Notes under the pieces: generated by a model
Database searches by the model: none
What the model was told of the DNA's origin: nothing
Seen by the model: only the letters and a program-made list of their open reading frames with translations
Shown: piece by piece, positions 16,477 through 24,619 of the stretch
How the letters are laid out: each line of letters opens with the position of its first letter
Numbering within the stretch: the stretch's first letter is position 1
Made by a program: the position numbers and the translations under genes
Origin: Pseudomonadota bacterium
GTDB lineage: Bacteria; Pseudomonadota; Alphaproteobacteria; SP197
Assembly (NCBI GenBank): GCA_039028155.1
Contig: JBCCIS010000011.1
Coordinates: 62,001-126,000, forward strand
DNA: 64,000 nucleotides
Reading direction: 5' to 3'

Positions 16477-17628
16477 TCAGAAACCAGCCTTTATTTCGTC
16501 GAACAGCGCGATGTACTTCTCACGCGTCGCCGGCGGAATCTCAGAGAAGAAACGGCTGTCCGCCAGGAACGTTTGTGGATCGGACAGTCCCAAGTCGGCC
16601 AGAGTTTCGGCCGGCACCGCCTCGAACGCCTTCATGTTGGAGTGGCCGTAACCGTATTCGGTAATCTCGAAAATGCCGGACTCGACTGAGGAGACGGCGT
16701 TCAGATAATCGTAGACTTTGTCCTGATTGCCTTCGCCGGTGGCGATGTGAACGAGTCCGCAAACCCAGGTGTAGATACCTTCCTTGGGGTTCATGTACTC
16801 GATCTCGACGCCTTGTTTCTTGAGCTCGACGACGGAGCTGTTCCAAGCATAGGACGCGACGAGTTCCCCGGTTGCCAGGCCTTGCTCGACCGCGGTGATG
16901 TCGGTCCAGTACCAACGCAGGACATCGCGTTGCTGGCGCATCATTTCGGTCGCGCGTTCCAATTCCTCATCGGTCATGTCGAACGGGTTCTCTGCGCCGA
17001 TTACCGCACCGACCACGCCGAAAACACCGTCGACGGAGTCGTAGATGCCGAGACGTCCGGCATACTTCTCATCGAACAGGATCATCCATGAGTGGTTCTC
17101 GGCGCCAGCATACTCCGGCGCAAGGTCGGGCCGGAACAGAACCGAACTGTTGCCCCAGTCGAGCGGGAAGAAGACCTGCTCGCCTTCGATCTGGGCACCG
17201 TCAATCGTCTTGAGCGTTGGAAAGACATCACCCCAATGCTCCAGACGGCTGGTGTCCAGGTTCGCCAGCAGGCCGGCGTCCCACCAGCGCTTCAGGCTGT
17301 AGGAGCACGGCCAGGCGATATCAGGCCGGAAGCCGGCGCGCATCTTCTGGAAAGCCTCTTCTTCCTCACCCCACAAGGTGAAGGAAGGCAGGGCGTCGTG
17401 CTTCTCGATGTAGGTGCCTGCCAGCTCAGCGACATCGTAGCCAGCCCACGTAAACACCATAAGGTCGGCATCGGTGCCCAGGCTCTGGGCATTCGCGACA
17501 CCGGGGATCGCCGGCAACATCACCGTACCCAAACCGGCCGAGGCCAAGACTTTGTGGACGTCTCGGCGTGAAATGTCGCGGTTGTCCAAGCGCGACCGGA
17601 ACTCCTGAATATCCATAATCTTTGTCAT
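16477..17628 (-). CDS. PotD-like ABC transporter substrate-binding protein (orphan)
   Basis: A 383-residue periplasmic binding protein of the spermidine/putrescine type (family 1). The N-terminus ISRRDVHKVLASAGLG, before a hydrophobic stretch ending PGVANA, is a plausible twin-arginine signal. The mature part starts DLMVFTWAGYDV, the usual first strand of PotD-like proteins, and has the LDWGNSSVLFRPD segment near the hinge. The start is the ATG at 17628 with GGGAGA 7 bases upstream. No permease or ATPase gene adjoins it: downstream is a terminator and the CoA ligase. It may share the membrane complex encoded at 19.3-22.1 kb or another elsewhere. The ligand is unknown; polyamines or other small cationic compounds are guesses. 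Confidence 0.85.
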   Translation of the reverse strand: MTKIMDIQEFRSRLDNRDISRRDVHKVLASAGLGTVMLPAIPGVANAQSLGTDADLMVFTWAGYDVAELAGTYIEKHDALPSFTLWGEEEEAFQKMRAGFRPDIAWPCSYSLKRWWDAGLLANLDTSRLEHWGDVFPTLKTIDGAQIEGEQVFFPLDWGNSSVLFRPDLAPEYAGAENHSWMILFDEKYAGRLGIYDSVDGVFGVVGAVIGAENPFDMTDEELERATEMMRQQRDVLRWYWTDITAVEQGLATGELVASYAWNSSVVELKKQGVEIEYMNPKEGIYTWVCGLVHIATGEGNQDKVYDYLNAVSSVESGIFEITEYGYGHSNMKAFEAVPAETLADLGLSDPQTFLADSRFFSEIPPATREKYIALFDEIKAGF

Positions 17629-17732
17629 GATGTTCTCTCCCTGCATCCGGATTGGCGATCGAGCCATACTCTAGGCCAGAAAATGCGGTCGACGCACCTG
17701 GAAAGCGCACCTACAACTGGTGGTGTGCATCG

Positions 17733-17760
17733 TTGACCACCGAGGTATCGCTCTTATGGC
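17733..17760 (+). promoter_or_regulatory. Weak candidate promoter upstream of the DUF1445 gene
   Basis: TTGACC (17733-17738) and TATGGC (17755-17760) are 16 bases apart and end about 45 bases before the start codon, in the 176-base gap divergent from the PotD-like gene. Only the -35 element is a good match. Confidence 0.28.
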
Positions 17761-17804
17761 AAGGTGGGTGATGACTAGACGGAGTTCGGACATGGACGCT
17801 TTTG

Positions 17805-18599
17805 ATGACTGAGCTCTTTGCGACGTCGGAGGAACTGCGCTCGGCGGCGCGGGCGGGTCGTCATACCGGTCATACAGCCGGCCAGGCGCCTGGCTTTGTG
17901 CAAGGCAATGTCGTCATCCTGCCCTCAAACTATGCGGATGATTTCGCGCGCTACTGTCAGGAGAACCCGAAACCGTGCCCGCTTCTGGGACAAGCGGAGC
18001 GGGGCGATCCTGCGCTGCCAGATCTAGGCGAGGCGATCGACATACGCGGCGACCTACCGTCCTACCGTGTGTTTCGCCACGGCCGTCGTAACGGCGATGT
18101 CAGCGATATCTCGGACCTCTGGCGCGATGACTTCGTCACCTTCGTCCTTGGTTGCTCGTTCTCGTTTGAAGAGGCTCTTATGGAAGCAGGCCTGTCGCTG
18201 CGCCATATCGAGCAAGATACGACGGTGCCGATGTATCGTAGCCGGATACTGACCCGCGAGGCCGGTCCGTTTGGCGGCCCGATGGTCGTTTCCATGCGGC
18301 CCTTCACGCCAGACGATGCGAAGCGCGCCGCGACAATCACCGGACGTTTTCCCCACGCGCACGGCGCGCCAGTCCACATCGGCAAGCCCGCGGAGATCGG
18401 CATTGCCGCATTGGACGAACCCGACTTCGGCGACCGCGCCGCGCTGCGCCCTGGCGAAGTACCATTGTTCTGGGCATGCGGCGTAACGCCTCAAGTCGCA
18501 CTGGAACGCGCGAGGCCTGAGATCTGCATCACCCACACGCCAGGCGCCATGTTGGTGACAGACCTGAAGAACGCCGAGCTGATGACGGGCGCTCCCTAG
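17805..18599 (+). CDS. DUF1445 / D-glutamate cyclase-like putative hydro-lyase
   Basis: A 264-residue protein of the DUF1445 (UPF0317) family, annotated as putative hydro-lyase and related to the D-glutamate cyclase domain. Family hallmarks are [13 protein letters not shown] near the N-terminus, CSFSFEEAL with its cysteine in the centre, [12 protein letters not shown], and the C-terminal [12 protein letters not shown] and [11 protein letters not shown]. Mammalian relatives degrade D-glutamate to 5-oxoproline; the bacterial role is not established. The start is an ATG at 17805 with no strong ribosome site; an in-frame TTG lies immediately before it. It converges with the GST gene, 21 bases apart at the stops. 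A racemase-family gene at 10.2 kb is the only other D-amino-acid-type gene near. Confidence 0.82.
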   Translation: MTELFATSEELRSAARAGRHTGHTAGQAPGFVQGNVVILPSNYADDFARYCQENPKPCPLLGQAERGDPALPDLGEAIDIRGDLPSYRVFRHGRRNGDVSDISDLWRDDFVTFVLGCSFSFEEALMEAGLSLRHIEQDTTVPMYRSRILTREAGPFGGPMVVSMRPFTPDDAKRAATITGRFPHAHGAPVHIGKPAEIGIAALDEPDFGDRAALRPGEVPLFWACGVTPQVALERARPEICITHTPGAMLVTDLKNAELMTGAP

Positions 18600-18620
18600 G
18601 GCAGGCGAATCTGTTCTGCT

Positions 18621-19274
18621 CTAGGCCGCGCGATGCGCGACCATGATGTCCATGAGGCCCTGCAGCATGGGGCCTGAGACAGAGCGCTCCAGGCACAGGT
18701 CAAACATGCGGCGCGATGCCGGGAAGCGCTCGCTGAAATCCAGAGGTTCGTCGAACCCATAAGCCATCCACATCGCCAGGTGAAGATCGGCGCAGCTCGC
18801 GCGGTCACCAAGGTGATAGGGTCCATTTGCCGCAAGCCAGTCTTCCAGGATCTGCCAGCGCTCGCAGATAATCTCGCGGCTCTGCTCGCGCAATGCCGGT
18901 GCGTCTTCTTCTCGCAGCGCGTAACGCGAGGCATAGCCGGATCGCTTGAACGAAGGCTGAATATCGTTGGTGAAGTAAAAGATCTTGCTCAAAAAAACAC
19001 CGCGCTGCGGATCGGTCGGTGCGGGCGCCAATTCCTCCAACCCATGGCGGTCGGTCAGGTAGAGCATGATGGCGGCGGCCTCGTGAAGGATGTCGCCTTC
19101 CGGCGTCTGGAGAGCCGGAACAAAGCCCGCCGGGTTGATCTTGCGGAAGACCTCGCCGCGAAACTCCTGGTTTTCCATGTCGACGACATGGAGTTCATAG
19201 GGCAGGCCTGCTTCTTCAAGCACCATTTGCGGCGCAAGGGCGCGCGTAAAGGTGCCGCCGTAGAGCTTGTACAT
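18621..19274 (-). CDS. Glutathione S-transferase family protein
   Basis: A 217-residue GST: an N-terminal thioredoxin-like glutathione-binding domain (YKLYGGTFTRALAPQMVLEEAGLPY, then PAGFVPALQTPEGDILHEAAAIMLYL with the conserved cis-proline and the Glu-Ala pair that binds the gamma-glutamyl group) and an all-helical C-terminal domain. It follows the second permease of the ABC operon by 32 bases on the same strand, so it is likely the last gene of that operon. This suggests a detoxifying or ring-opening step on the imported compound, but that is inference. It is one of three GST genes in the window; they are not closely similar. Confidence 0.87.
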   Translation of the reverse strand: MYKLYGGTFTRALAPQMVLEEAGLPYELHVVDMENQEFRGEVFRKINPAGFVPALQTPEGDILHEAAAIMLYLTDRHGLEELAPAPTDPQRGVFLSKIFYFTNDIQPSFKRSGYASRYALREEDAPALREQSREIICERWQILEDWLAANGPYHLGDRASCADLHLAMWMAYGFDEPLDFSERFPASRRMFDLCLERSVSGPMLQGLMDIMVAHRAA

Positions 19275-19306
19275 GGCGGTTCCTCAGTAAACGTGGCGTG
19301 CGGAGA

Positions 19307-20107
19307 CTACTCCTTGGGCGACCAGGCGCCTAGTAGCTTGGGCAGGTCACTGAAACGCGCGACCAGCGAGAAGACGACGACAGCCAACAGGATGAACATC
19401 ACCGCCACTGATGCGGTGACCGGCGAATAGCCGGTTCTCAAATTGGCCAGGATCTGCACTGGCAAGGTGATGGTCGCCGACTGACCCAGGAAGAACGAAA
19501 TGATGTACTCGTTCATGCTGACGACGAAGACGAACGCGTAGCCGGCGAACATGTAGGGGATGATCATCGGGAGGATGATCGTGAAGAAGGTCTGCCGGCG
19601 GTCCGCGCCCATGGTCTCGGCGGCTTCGAGATGCTCGTTGTCAATGGACTCCAGACCAAGCGAGATCATGACCATGGGCAGCGTCACGAGAAAGACGCCA
19701 TGGGCCAGGATGATGTTCTCAATGCGGCCGACATAGCCGACCCACTGGGACCAAAAGATCAGCATGCCGAGCGCCGTGATGACCGGCGGCAGGGAGAACG
19801 GCACCAGGCCCAGGCTGAACAGGACCTTGGCGTAGGTCACACGATAGCGCCACAGGAAGTAGGAGGTCGGCAGGGCGATCGAGACCGCCACCAGGCCGCC
19901 AAGCCCCGCGATGATCAGGCTGTTCGTGAGTGCCTCGTACCAGGCCGACTTCTCGAACACCTCTGGGTACCACTTGAGCGACAAACCCATCGGCGGAAAG
20001 AACATGACCTTTTTGGCGTTGAGCGAGACGCCGGCAACGATGAACAGCGGCGCGCTCAAGACGATGAACATCGACGCGATGAAGATGCGTTTCCAGACAG
20101 CAACCAT
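19307..20107 (-). CDS. ABC transporter permease, PotC-like
   Basis: A 266-residue inner-membrane permease with about six transmembrane segments, belonging to the spermidine/putrescine type. The cytoplasmic EAA loop reads EAAETMGADRRQTFFTIILPMI, which docks on the ATPase. The start ATG overlaps the stop of the preceding permease gene (TAATG), indicating translational coupling. It is the fourth gene of a leftward operon: binding protein, ATPase, permease, permease, GST. The complex imports a small solute, probably a polyamine-like or other nitrogenous compound; the exact ligand cannot be read. Confidence 0.9.
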   Translation of the reverse strand: MVAVWKRIFIASMFIVLSAPLFIVAGVSLNAKKVMFFPPMGLSLKWYPEVFEKSAWYEALTNSLIIAGLGGLVAVSIALPTSYFLWRYRVTYAKVLFSLGLVPFSLPPVITALGMLIFWSQWVGYVGRIENIILAHGVFLVTLPMVMISLGLESIDNEHLEAAETMGADRRQTFFTIILPMIIPYMFAGYAFVFVVSMNEYIISFFLGQSATITLPVQILANLRTGYSPVTASVAVMFILLAVVVFSLVARFSDLPKLLGAWSPKE

Positions 20108-21042
20108 TATCGTCTAGCCCCCACCGGGCTTCGGCGTTCCTTGCCAAGCAAAAAGGTCAGTGCGACCAGAGCCAATGTTACGAACACCAGAAAGACACCC
20201 AGTGCCGCGGCGAACGGTGCGTTGTTGCGGGCGAGCATCTGGTCGGCGATCAACTGCGCATACATCGTGTCTTCAGGCCGTCCCAACCACTGCGGTGTTA
20301 CGAAGGCGCCCATGGTGAAGACGAAGAGCAGAATGAAGCAGGCCAGGATTGCTTTCCAAAGAAGCGGAATGACGACCGTCCAGAACGTCTTGACCGGCGA
20401 CGCCCCCAGGGTCTGGGCGGCCTCTGTCAGCTCGCGGTCCAGACGGGTGCACTGCGGATAGAGGACCAGGATCGCGAGCGGCACATTGAAGTATGTCAGG
20501 CCGCAGATAACGGCCCAATAGCCGGGATACCAGGACGACGGTCGCTCGACCAAGCCCAGGTAACCGATCAGTCCGGGAATGCCGGCCGACCGCGACAGCA
20601 GCACCGACCAGGAAAACGCGATGATGACTTCCGACAGTGAGAGAACGCACAGGATGAAGACCAGGGCGACGACCTGCGGCTTGCGCCGGAAACGGCTGAC
20701 AAAGAACGTGAACGGTACCGAGAAGACCAGACACAGGGCGCTGGAGAAGATGGAGAATTGAACGGAGACCCAAAGGTGGGTCGTGAACAGCGGCGAGAAG
20801 AACCGTGCGTAGTGCGTCAGTTCGAAGGCGCGTTCATAGGTCCGCGACTCCACCCGATGCCAGAAACTGATGTCGATCATGATCAGGAAGGGGATAAAGA
20901 AGAATATCCCCAACATGATCGTTGGATAGATGCCGAAGGGATAACGACGCAGCGGCTTGACGATTCCGTCGACGAAGATTCGACTGATCAGAGAAGGCCG
21001 TGGTTCGGCGGCAGCGTCCGTTGTCGCGTCGGCGACGCTCAT
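20107..21042 (-). CDS. ABC transporter permease, PotB-like
   Basis: A 311-residue membrane permease with a hydrophilic N-terminal tail and about six transmembrane segments. Its EAA loop is EAAQTLGASPVKTFWTVVIPLL. The ATG at 21042 overlaps the stop codon of the ATPase gene in an ATGA arrangement, so the longer GTG start at 21060 is rejected. It pairs with the PotC-like permease to form the heterodimeric channel of the operon's importer. Confidence 0.9.
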   Translation of the reverse strand: MSVADATTDAAAEPRPSLISRIFVDGIVKPLRRYPFGIYPTIMLGIFFFIPFLIMIDISFWHRVESRTYERAFELTHYARFFSPLFTTHLWVSVQFSIFSSALCLVFSVPFTFFVSRFRRKPQVVALVFILCVLSLSEVIIAFSWSVLLSRSAGIPGLIGYLGLVERPSSWYPGYWAVICGLTYFNVPLAILVLYPQCTRLDRELTEAAQTLGASPVKTFWTVVIPLLWKAILACFILLFVFTMGAFVTPQWLGRPEDTMYAQLIADQMLARNNAPFAAALGVFLVFVTLALVALTFLLGKERRSPVGARR

Positions 21043-22094
21043 GGCCTGACCACCACGCACGCCTCGCTGGGCAGTTCGACCTTAACCTGGTCACCGATGT
21101 GAATATCGGGGCGTTCCTTCGGGGTCGCCAAGCTGATGATCGTGATGTCACCACAGTCGACAAACGTCTCGACGCTGGCGCCGACATCGCGAACAAACGT
21201 CACCTTGCCGCTCAACTGGTTCGCGCCCTCATGGCTCTCGGGCAAGACATGCACTTCCTCGGGACGAATGGAGAGCACGCCATCGCCACCATTCGAAAGG
21301 CCTTCCGCGATGGACTGGACCGCGAAACGCCCTCCGTGTGCCTCAACCTCTTGTGCGTTGTTGACCTTAACGTTGATCAAGTTACTGGTGCCGATGAACT
21401 CCGCCACGAACGCCGTCGCAGGGTTGCGATAGATTTCGAGCGGCGAACCCATTTGCTGAATCCGCGCCGTCGACATGACGACGACCTCGTCAGACATGGT
21501 CATCGCCTCACGCTGGTCGTGGGTCACGATGATGGTCGTGATACCAAGCCGCTCCTGAAGAATCCTGAGCTCGACCTGCATCTCCTCGCGCAGCTTGGCA
21601 TCAAGTGCGGAAAGAGGTTCGTCAAGAAGGAAGAGCTTCGGTTCAAGCGCCAGGGCACGGGCGATCGCGACACGCTGCCGCTGACCACCCGACAGCTGCG
21701 AGACCCTTCGGTCTTCGACGCCGGGCAGGCGCACCAAGTCCAGAAGTTCACTCGCCTTTGTCCGGCGCGCGGCCTTATCGACGCTGCGTATCCTCAGACC
21801 ATAAGTGATGTTCTCCCAGACACTGAGATGCGGAAACAGTGCCAGAGACTGAAACACCATGCCGATGTTGCGCTGATGCGTCGGGATCGGCGTGATGTCC
21901 TCGCCATCCAGAAGGATCTCACCGGAGGTCGGGTTTTCCAGACCGGCAATCATGCGCAACAAGGTCGTCTTGCCGCAACCCGACGGTCCAAGGAACGACA
22001 CGAACTTGCCGTTGGGAATGTTGAGATCGATATCTTGGACGGCCGTAACCTGCCCAAACTTCTTCGTAATTCCGCTTAACAGAAGACCACTCAT
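21039..22094 (-). CDS. ABC transporter ATP-binding protein, PotA-like
   Basis: A 351-residue ATPase powering the importer. Walker A is GPSGCGKTTLL, the signature LSGGQRQRVAIARAL, Walker B LFLLDEPLSALD and the switch histidine is in IIVTHDQ. The C-terminal 100 residues are the TOBE-type regulatory domain (LSIRPEEVHVLPE is its usual start). It lies 92 bases after the binding-protein gene, with a hairpin in the gap that could lower expression of the ATPase and permeases relative to the binding protein. Confidence 0.93.
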   Translation of the reverse strand: MSGLLLSGITKKFGQVTAVQDIDLNIPNGKFVSFLGPSGCGKTTLLRMIAGLENPTSGEILLDGEDITPIPTHQRNIGMVFQSLALFPHLSVWENITYGLRIRSVDKAARRTKASELLDLVRLPGVEDRRVSQLSGGQRQRVAIARALALEPKLFLLDEPLSALDAKLREEMQVELRILQERLGITTIIVTHDQREAMTMSDEVVVMSTARIQQMGSPLEIYRNPATAFVAEFIGTSNLINVKVNNAQEVEAHGGRFAVQSIAEGLSNGGDGVLSIRPEEVHVLPESHEGANQLSGKVTFVRDVGASVETFVDCGDITIISLATPKERPDIHIGDQVKVELPSEACVVVRP

Positions 22095-22151
22095 GGAATC
22101 ACCCGCCTTGCCCCTGTCCCTAACGAGACGGCGTCACAAAGGATGAAAGGG

Positions 22152-22169
22152 GGGAGGTCTTCGCCTCCC
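22152..22169 (-). terminator. Intra-operon hairpin between binding-protein and ATPase genes
   Basis: GGGAGG (22152-22157) and CCTCCC (22164-22169) form a stem with a 6-base loop, followed on the minus strand by CCCTTTC. The weak T-tract suggests partial termination or a 3' stabilising hairpin, as is frequent after periplasmic binding-protein genes. Confidence 0.5.
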
Positions 22170-22186
22170 GCCCCGTCAACGTTTGC

Positions 22187-23287
22187 TTAGGCTCCGGTCA
22201 GGAGCTCTTGCCACTTTTCACCAATCCAGTCGCCGTTCTCCAGGTAGACGTCGTAGTTGGGAACGATCGGCGGAATCTCACTGGACGCGAGACTGAATGC
22301 TTCATCACTCAGGTTTGGCAGCATATCCCGTGGCAGGACAGGCGCCGTCCACAGGTTTTCCGTGGTCGTTGTCTGCGCCTCAGGCGATGCACACCAGTTG
22401 AGGAATTCGTAGCACACATCCTCTTTATCGGTGGTGGTCAGCATGCACCATGCGCCGAAATCGATGACGCCGCCCTCCTTCGGGAAGGTCGAGCGCATCG
22501 GGAAGCCGTCGTCGATCATGACCATCGTGACGTCATGATAGTACTGGCCGCCGGTCAGTTCGCCGGACTGCAGCTGCGCCTGGAACTTGCCTTCATCGGC
22601 GTACCAGAGCTTCACATTGTCCTTGAGCTCGACGCCTTTTTCCATGCACTGGGTCAGGCCTTCCTTGGTCTGCATGATCTCATCGCCGCCCATGAAGGTG
22701 TGGGCAACGATGTCGATGATGAAGCTGGATTCGGCGTCACCGGACCAGCCCAGGGAATCGACAAACATGGGGTCCCAAGCGTCGGCCCAGCTCGTCGGAG
22801 CTTCCGGCCAGGCTTCGGTGTTTGTGATCAAGGTTGCATACCAGGCCAGCATGGGGGAGGCCGCCGGCATGTCGGTGTCCGGCATGTTGTAGATCAGGTA
22901 GTCCGGGATGTTGGCCATGTTCGGCGCCTTGTTGACGTCCAGCGCCTTGAACAGATGGTTGGCACGGCGCACGGAGCTGCCGCCAGCCATCGTGATGTCG
23001 ACCGGCGCGTTACCGGCGTCCATGCCGTTCTCAAGCTGTGTGAACCAGGCGAAGCCACCCGGCTGCGAAACCGTTTCGACCTGAATGCCCGAAGCTTTTT
23101 CGAACTCTGGATAGGTGTATTCCGTCAGCATGTCTTCGAAGTAACCGCCATAGGACGACACCTTGATCGGCTCCGCCGCCCAAGCGCGGCGCAGGAACGT
23201 CCCCACCGGCAACGTGCTGGCGGCCGCTGCGGCGGTCGTCTTCTTCAACACATTCCGGCGGGTGGTCGTAAACTTCTTGATCGTCAT
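22187..23287 (-). CDS. ABC transporter substrate-binding protein, polyamine type
   Basis: A 366-residue family 1 binding protein, first gene of the importer operon. The N-terminus TTTRRNVLKKTTAAAAAST, followed by a hydrophobic run to RAWAAEP, is a probable Tat signal. The mature protein begins IKVSSYGGYFEDML, as in PotD/PotF-like proteins of alphaproteobacteria. The start at 23287 has GGGAG 8 bases upstream; the open frame extends 37 codons further without a ribosome site. It differs clearly from the orphan binding protein at 16.5 kb. Cognate ATPase and permease genes follow. Confidence 0.9.
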   Translation of the reverse strand: MTIKKFTTTRRNVLKKTTAAAAASTLPVGTFLRRAWAAEPIKVSSYGGYFEDMLTEYTYPEFEKASGIQVETVSQPGGFAWFTQLENGMDAGNAPVDITMAGGSSVRRANHLFKALDVNKAPNMANIPDYLIYNMPDTDMPAASPMLAWYATLITNTEAWPEAPTSWADAWDPMFVDSLGWSGDAESSFIIDIVAHTFMGGDEIMQTKEGLTQCMEKGVELKDNVKLWYADEGKFQAQLQSGELTGGQYYHDVTMVMIDDGFPMRSTFPKEGGVIDFGAWCMLTTTDKEDVCYEFLNWCASPEAQTTTTENLWTAPVLPRDMLPNLSDEAFSLASSEIPPIVPNYDVYLENGDWIGEKWQELLTGA

Positions 23288-23446
23288 ATTGTCTTCTCCC
23301 ATTGAAGCCACAGTTGTCGATGCGGCGGAGGCCGCTGGACCCTTCTTGAGATCTATTTCAGCGCTTTTTTTACCGCAAGGCAACTCGATCGGTGTCAATC
23401 TTGATCAATTGGTCGAGCAAATCCCCCGTCGTATTGTAGGTTCGAC

Positions 23447-24619
23447 ATGAATACATTCCGATTTCCTGATGGAATGACATCGCAGGAGTTTTTGACCGGG
23501 GTATGGCAACAGAGTCCTTTACTTTGCCGACGTGCCTGCGCCGACGTCCTGTTGCCCTTCGATCCCGACGATCTTTTTGACCTCGCGTGCGAGCCGGAAG
23601 CCCAATCTCGCTTGGTCTTGCGCCGAGGACGCGAGTTTGACGTTCTTCATGGTCCCCTCGATCCGGCCGTCCTCGACGATCTGCCGGACGTCGGGTGGAC
23701 CTTGCTTATCCAATCGATGGAAGTATGGGTGCCAACACTACACGCATTGATTGCGAAACTCGACTTTCTACCGCGCTGGCGTGTCGACGATGTCATGGTT
23801 TCGCTTTCGGCGGCGGGCGGCGGTGTCGGGCCGCATGTCGATCAGTATGACGTCTTCTTGTTGCAGGCCAAGGGCCGGCGCTCATGGGCCTACGGCGGAC
23901 CCGCTTCGCCTCTCGTACCGGGTCAGCCCCTGCGCTTGCTTTCCGGTTTCGAACCGCAGGACCAGCACGATCTGGAATCCGGCGACATGCTCTACCTACC
24001 GCCGGGCGTGCCGCACGACGGCGTCGCGCTCGACGACAACAGCGTCACGCTGTCAATTGGATTCAGAGCGCCAGGTTTGTCCGACCTCGCCAGCAAACTC
24101 GCCGATCAGCTTCTTGCCCGGTGGCACAACGACGCCGAAGGCGAGCCGCGTTTCACGGATGCCGGCCGCCGACAGCTTGTCGACAACACGAGCGAAATCG
24201 CGCCGGACGATGTCAGGGCGATGGCGGACTTGCTGGCGGCCTGTTCACAAGACCTCGATCAGATGACGGCACTGGCAGGCGAACTGGTCAGCGAGCCGCG
24301 CATGCCGCCACATCCGCCTGCGGCGGCGCCTGATGGCACGTCGATCCGTCGGCGGCTTTGTGAAGGTGATGTTCTCGAGCGTTGGGCCGGGTCGCGTCTG
24401 GCCCACGGCGCCTTGTCGGACGGACAATCCGTCCTCTTCGCCGACGGGCTATCGATACCTTGCCCGGGCGAACTCGCCCGCATCCTGTCGTCATCGACGT
24501 CCATCGACCTTGCGGCGATCAGCGGGCCCTTCGACGCGGATGCGGTCGATGGCGTCCTGGCCCAACTGGTCGAGCAGGGCACCTTTGGTTTCGCTGACCA
24601 AGATCGGGACGCAGACTAA
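23447..24619 (+). CDS. roxA: RoxA/YcfD-like JmjC ribosomal protein arginine hydroxylase
   Basis: A 390-residue cupin-fold Fe(II)/2-oxoglutarate oxygenase. The metal triad is His130 and Asp132 in GPHVDQYDVFLLQ and His190 in LPPGVPHDGV. The layout, with a JmjC core in the first 210 residues followed by a dimerisation helix region and a winged-helix-like C-terminal domain, matches E. coli YcfD, which hydroxylates an arginine of ribosomal protein L16 (uL16). FLQSPLLCRRA-like text near residue 20 (WQQSPLLCRRA) is the usual N-terminal signature. The ATG at 23447 begins 159 bases from the divergent binding-protein gene. It converges with the aminotransferase gene, overlapping by 4 bases at the stops. 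The target residue assignment is by family only. Confidence 0.83.
   Translation: MNTFRFPDGMTSQEFLTGVWQQSPLLCRRACADVLLPFDPDDLFDLACEPEAQSRLVLRRGREFDVLHGPLDPAVLDDLPDVGWTLLIQSMEVWVPTLHALIAKLDFLPRWRVDDVMVSLSAAGGGVGPHVDQYDVFLLQAKGRRSWAYGGPASPLVPGQPLRLLSGFEPQDQHDLESGDMLYLPPGVPHDGVALDDNSVTLSIGFRAPGLSDLASKLADQLLARWHNDAEGEPRFTDAGRRQLVDNTSEIAPDDVRAMADLLAACSQDLDQMTALAGELVSEPRMPPHPPAAAPDGTSIRRRLCEGDVLERWAGSRLAHGALSDGQSVLFADGLSIPCPGELARILSSSTSIDLAAISGPFDADAVDGVLAQLVEQGTFGFADQDRDAD

Noticed and set aside
21000-22079. 359-codon open frame opposite the ABC ATPase
   Set aside because: The minus strand encodes Walker A, signature and Walker B motifs in order, so the plus-strand frame is a shadow.
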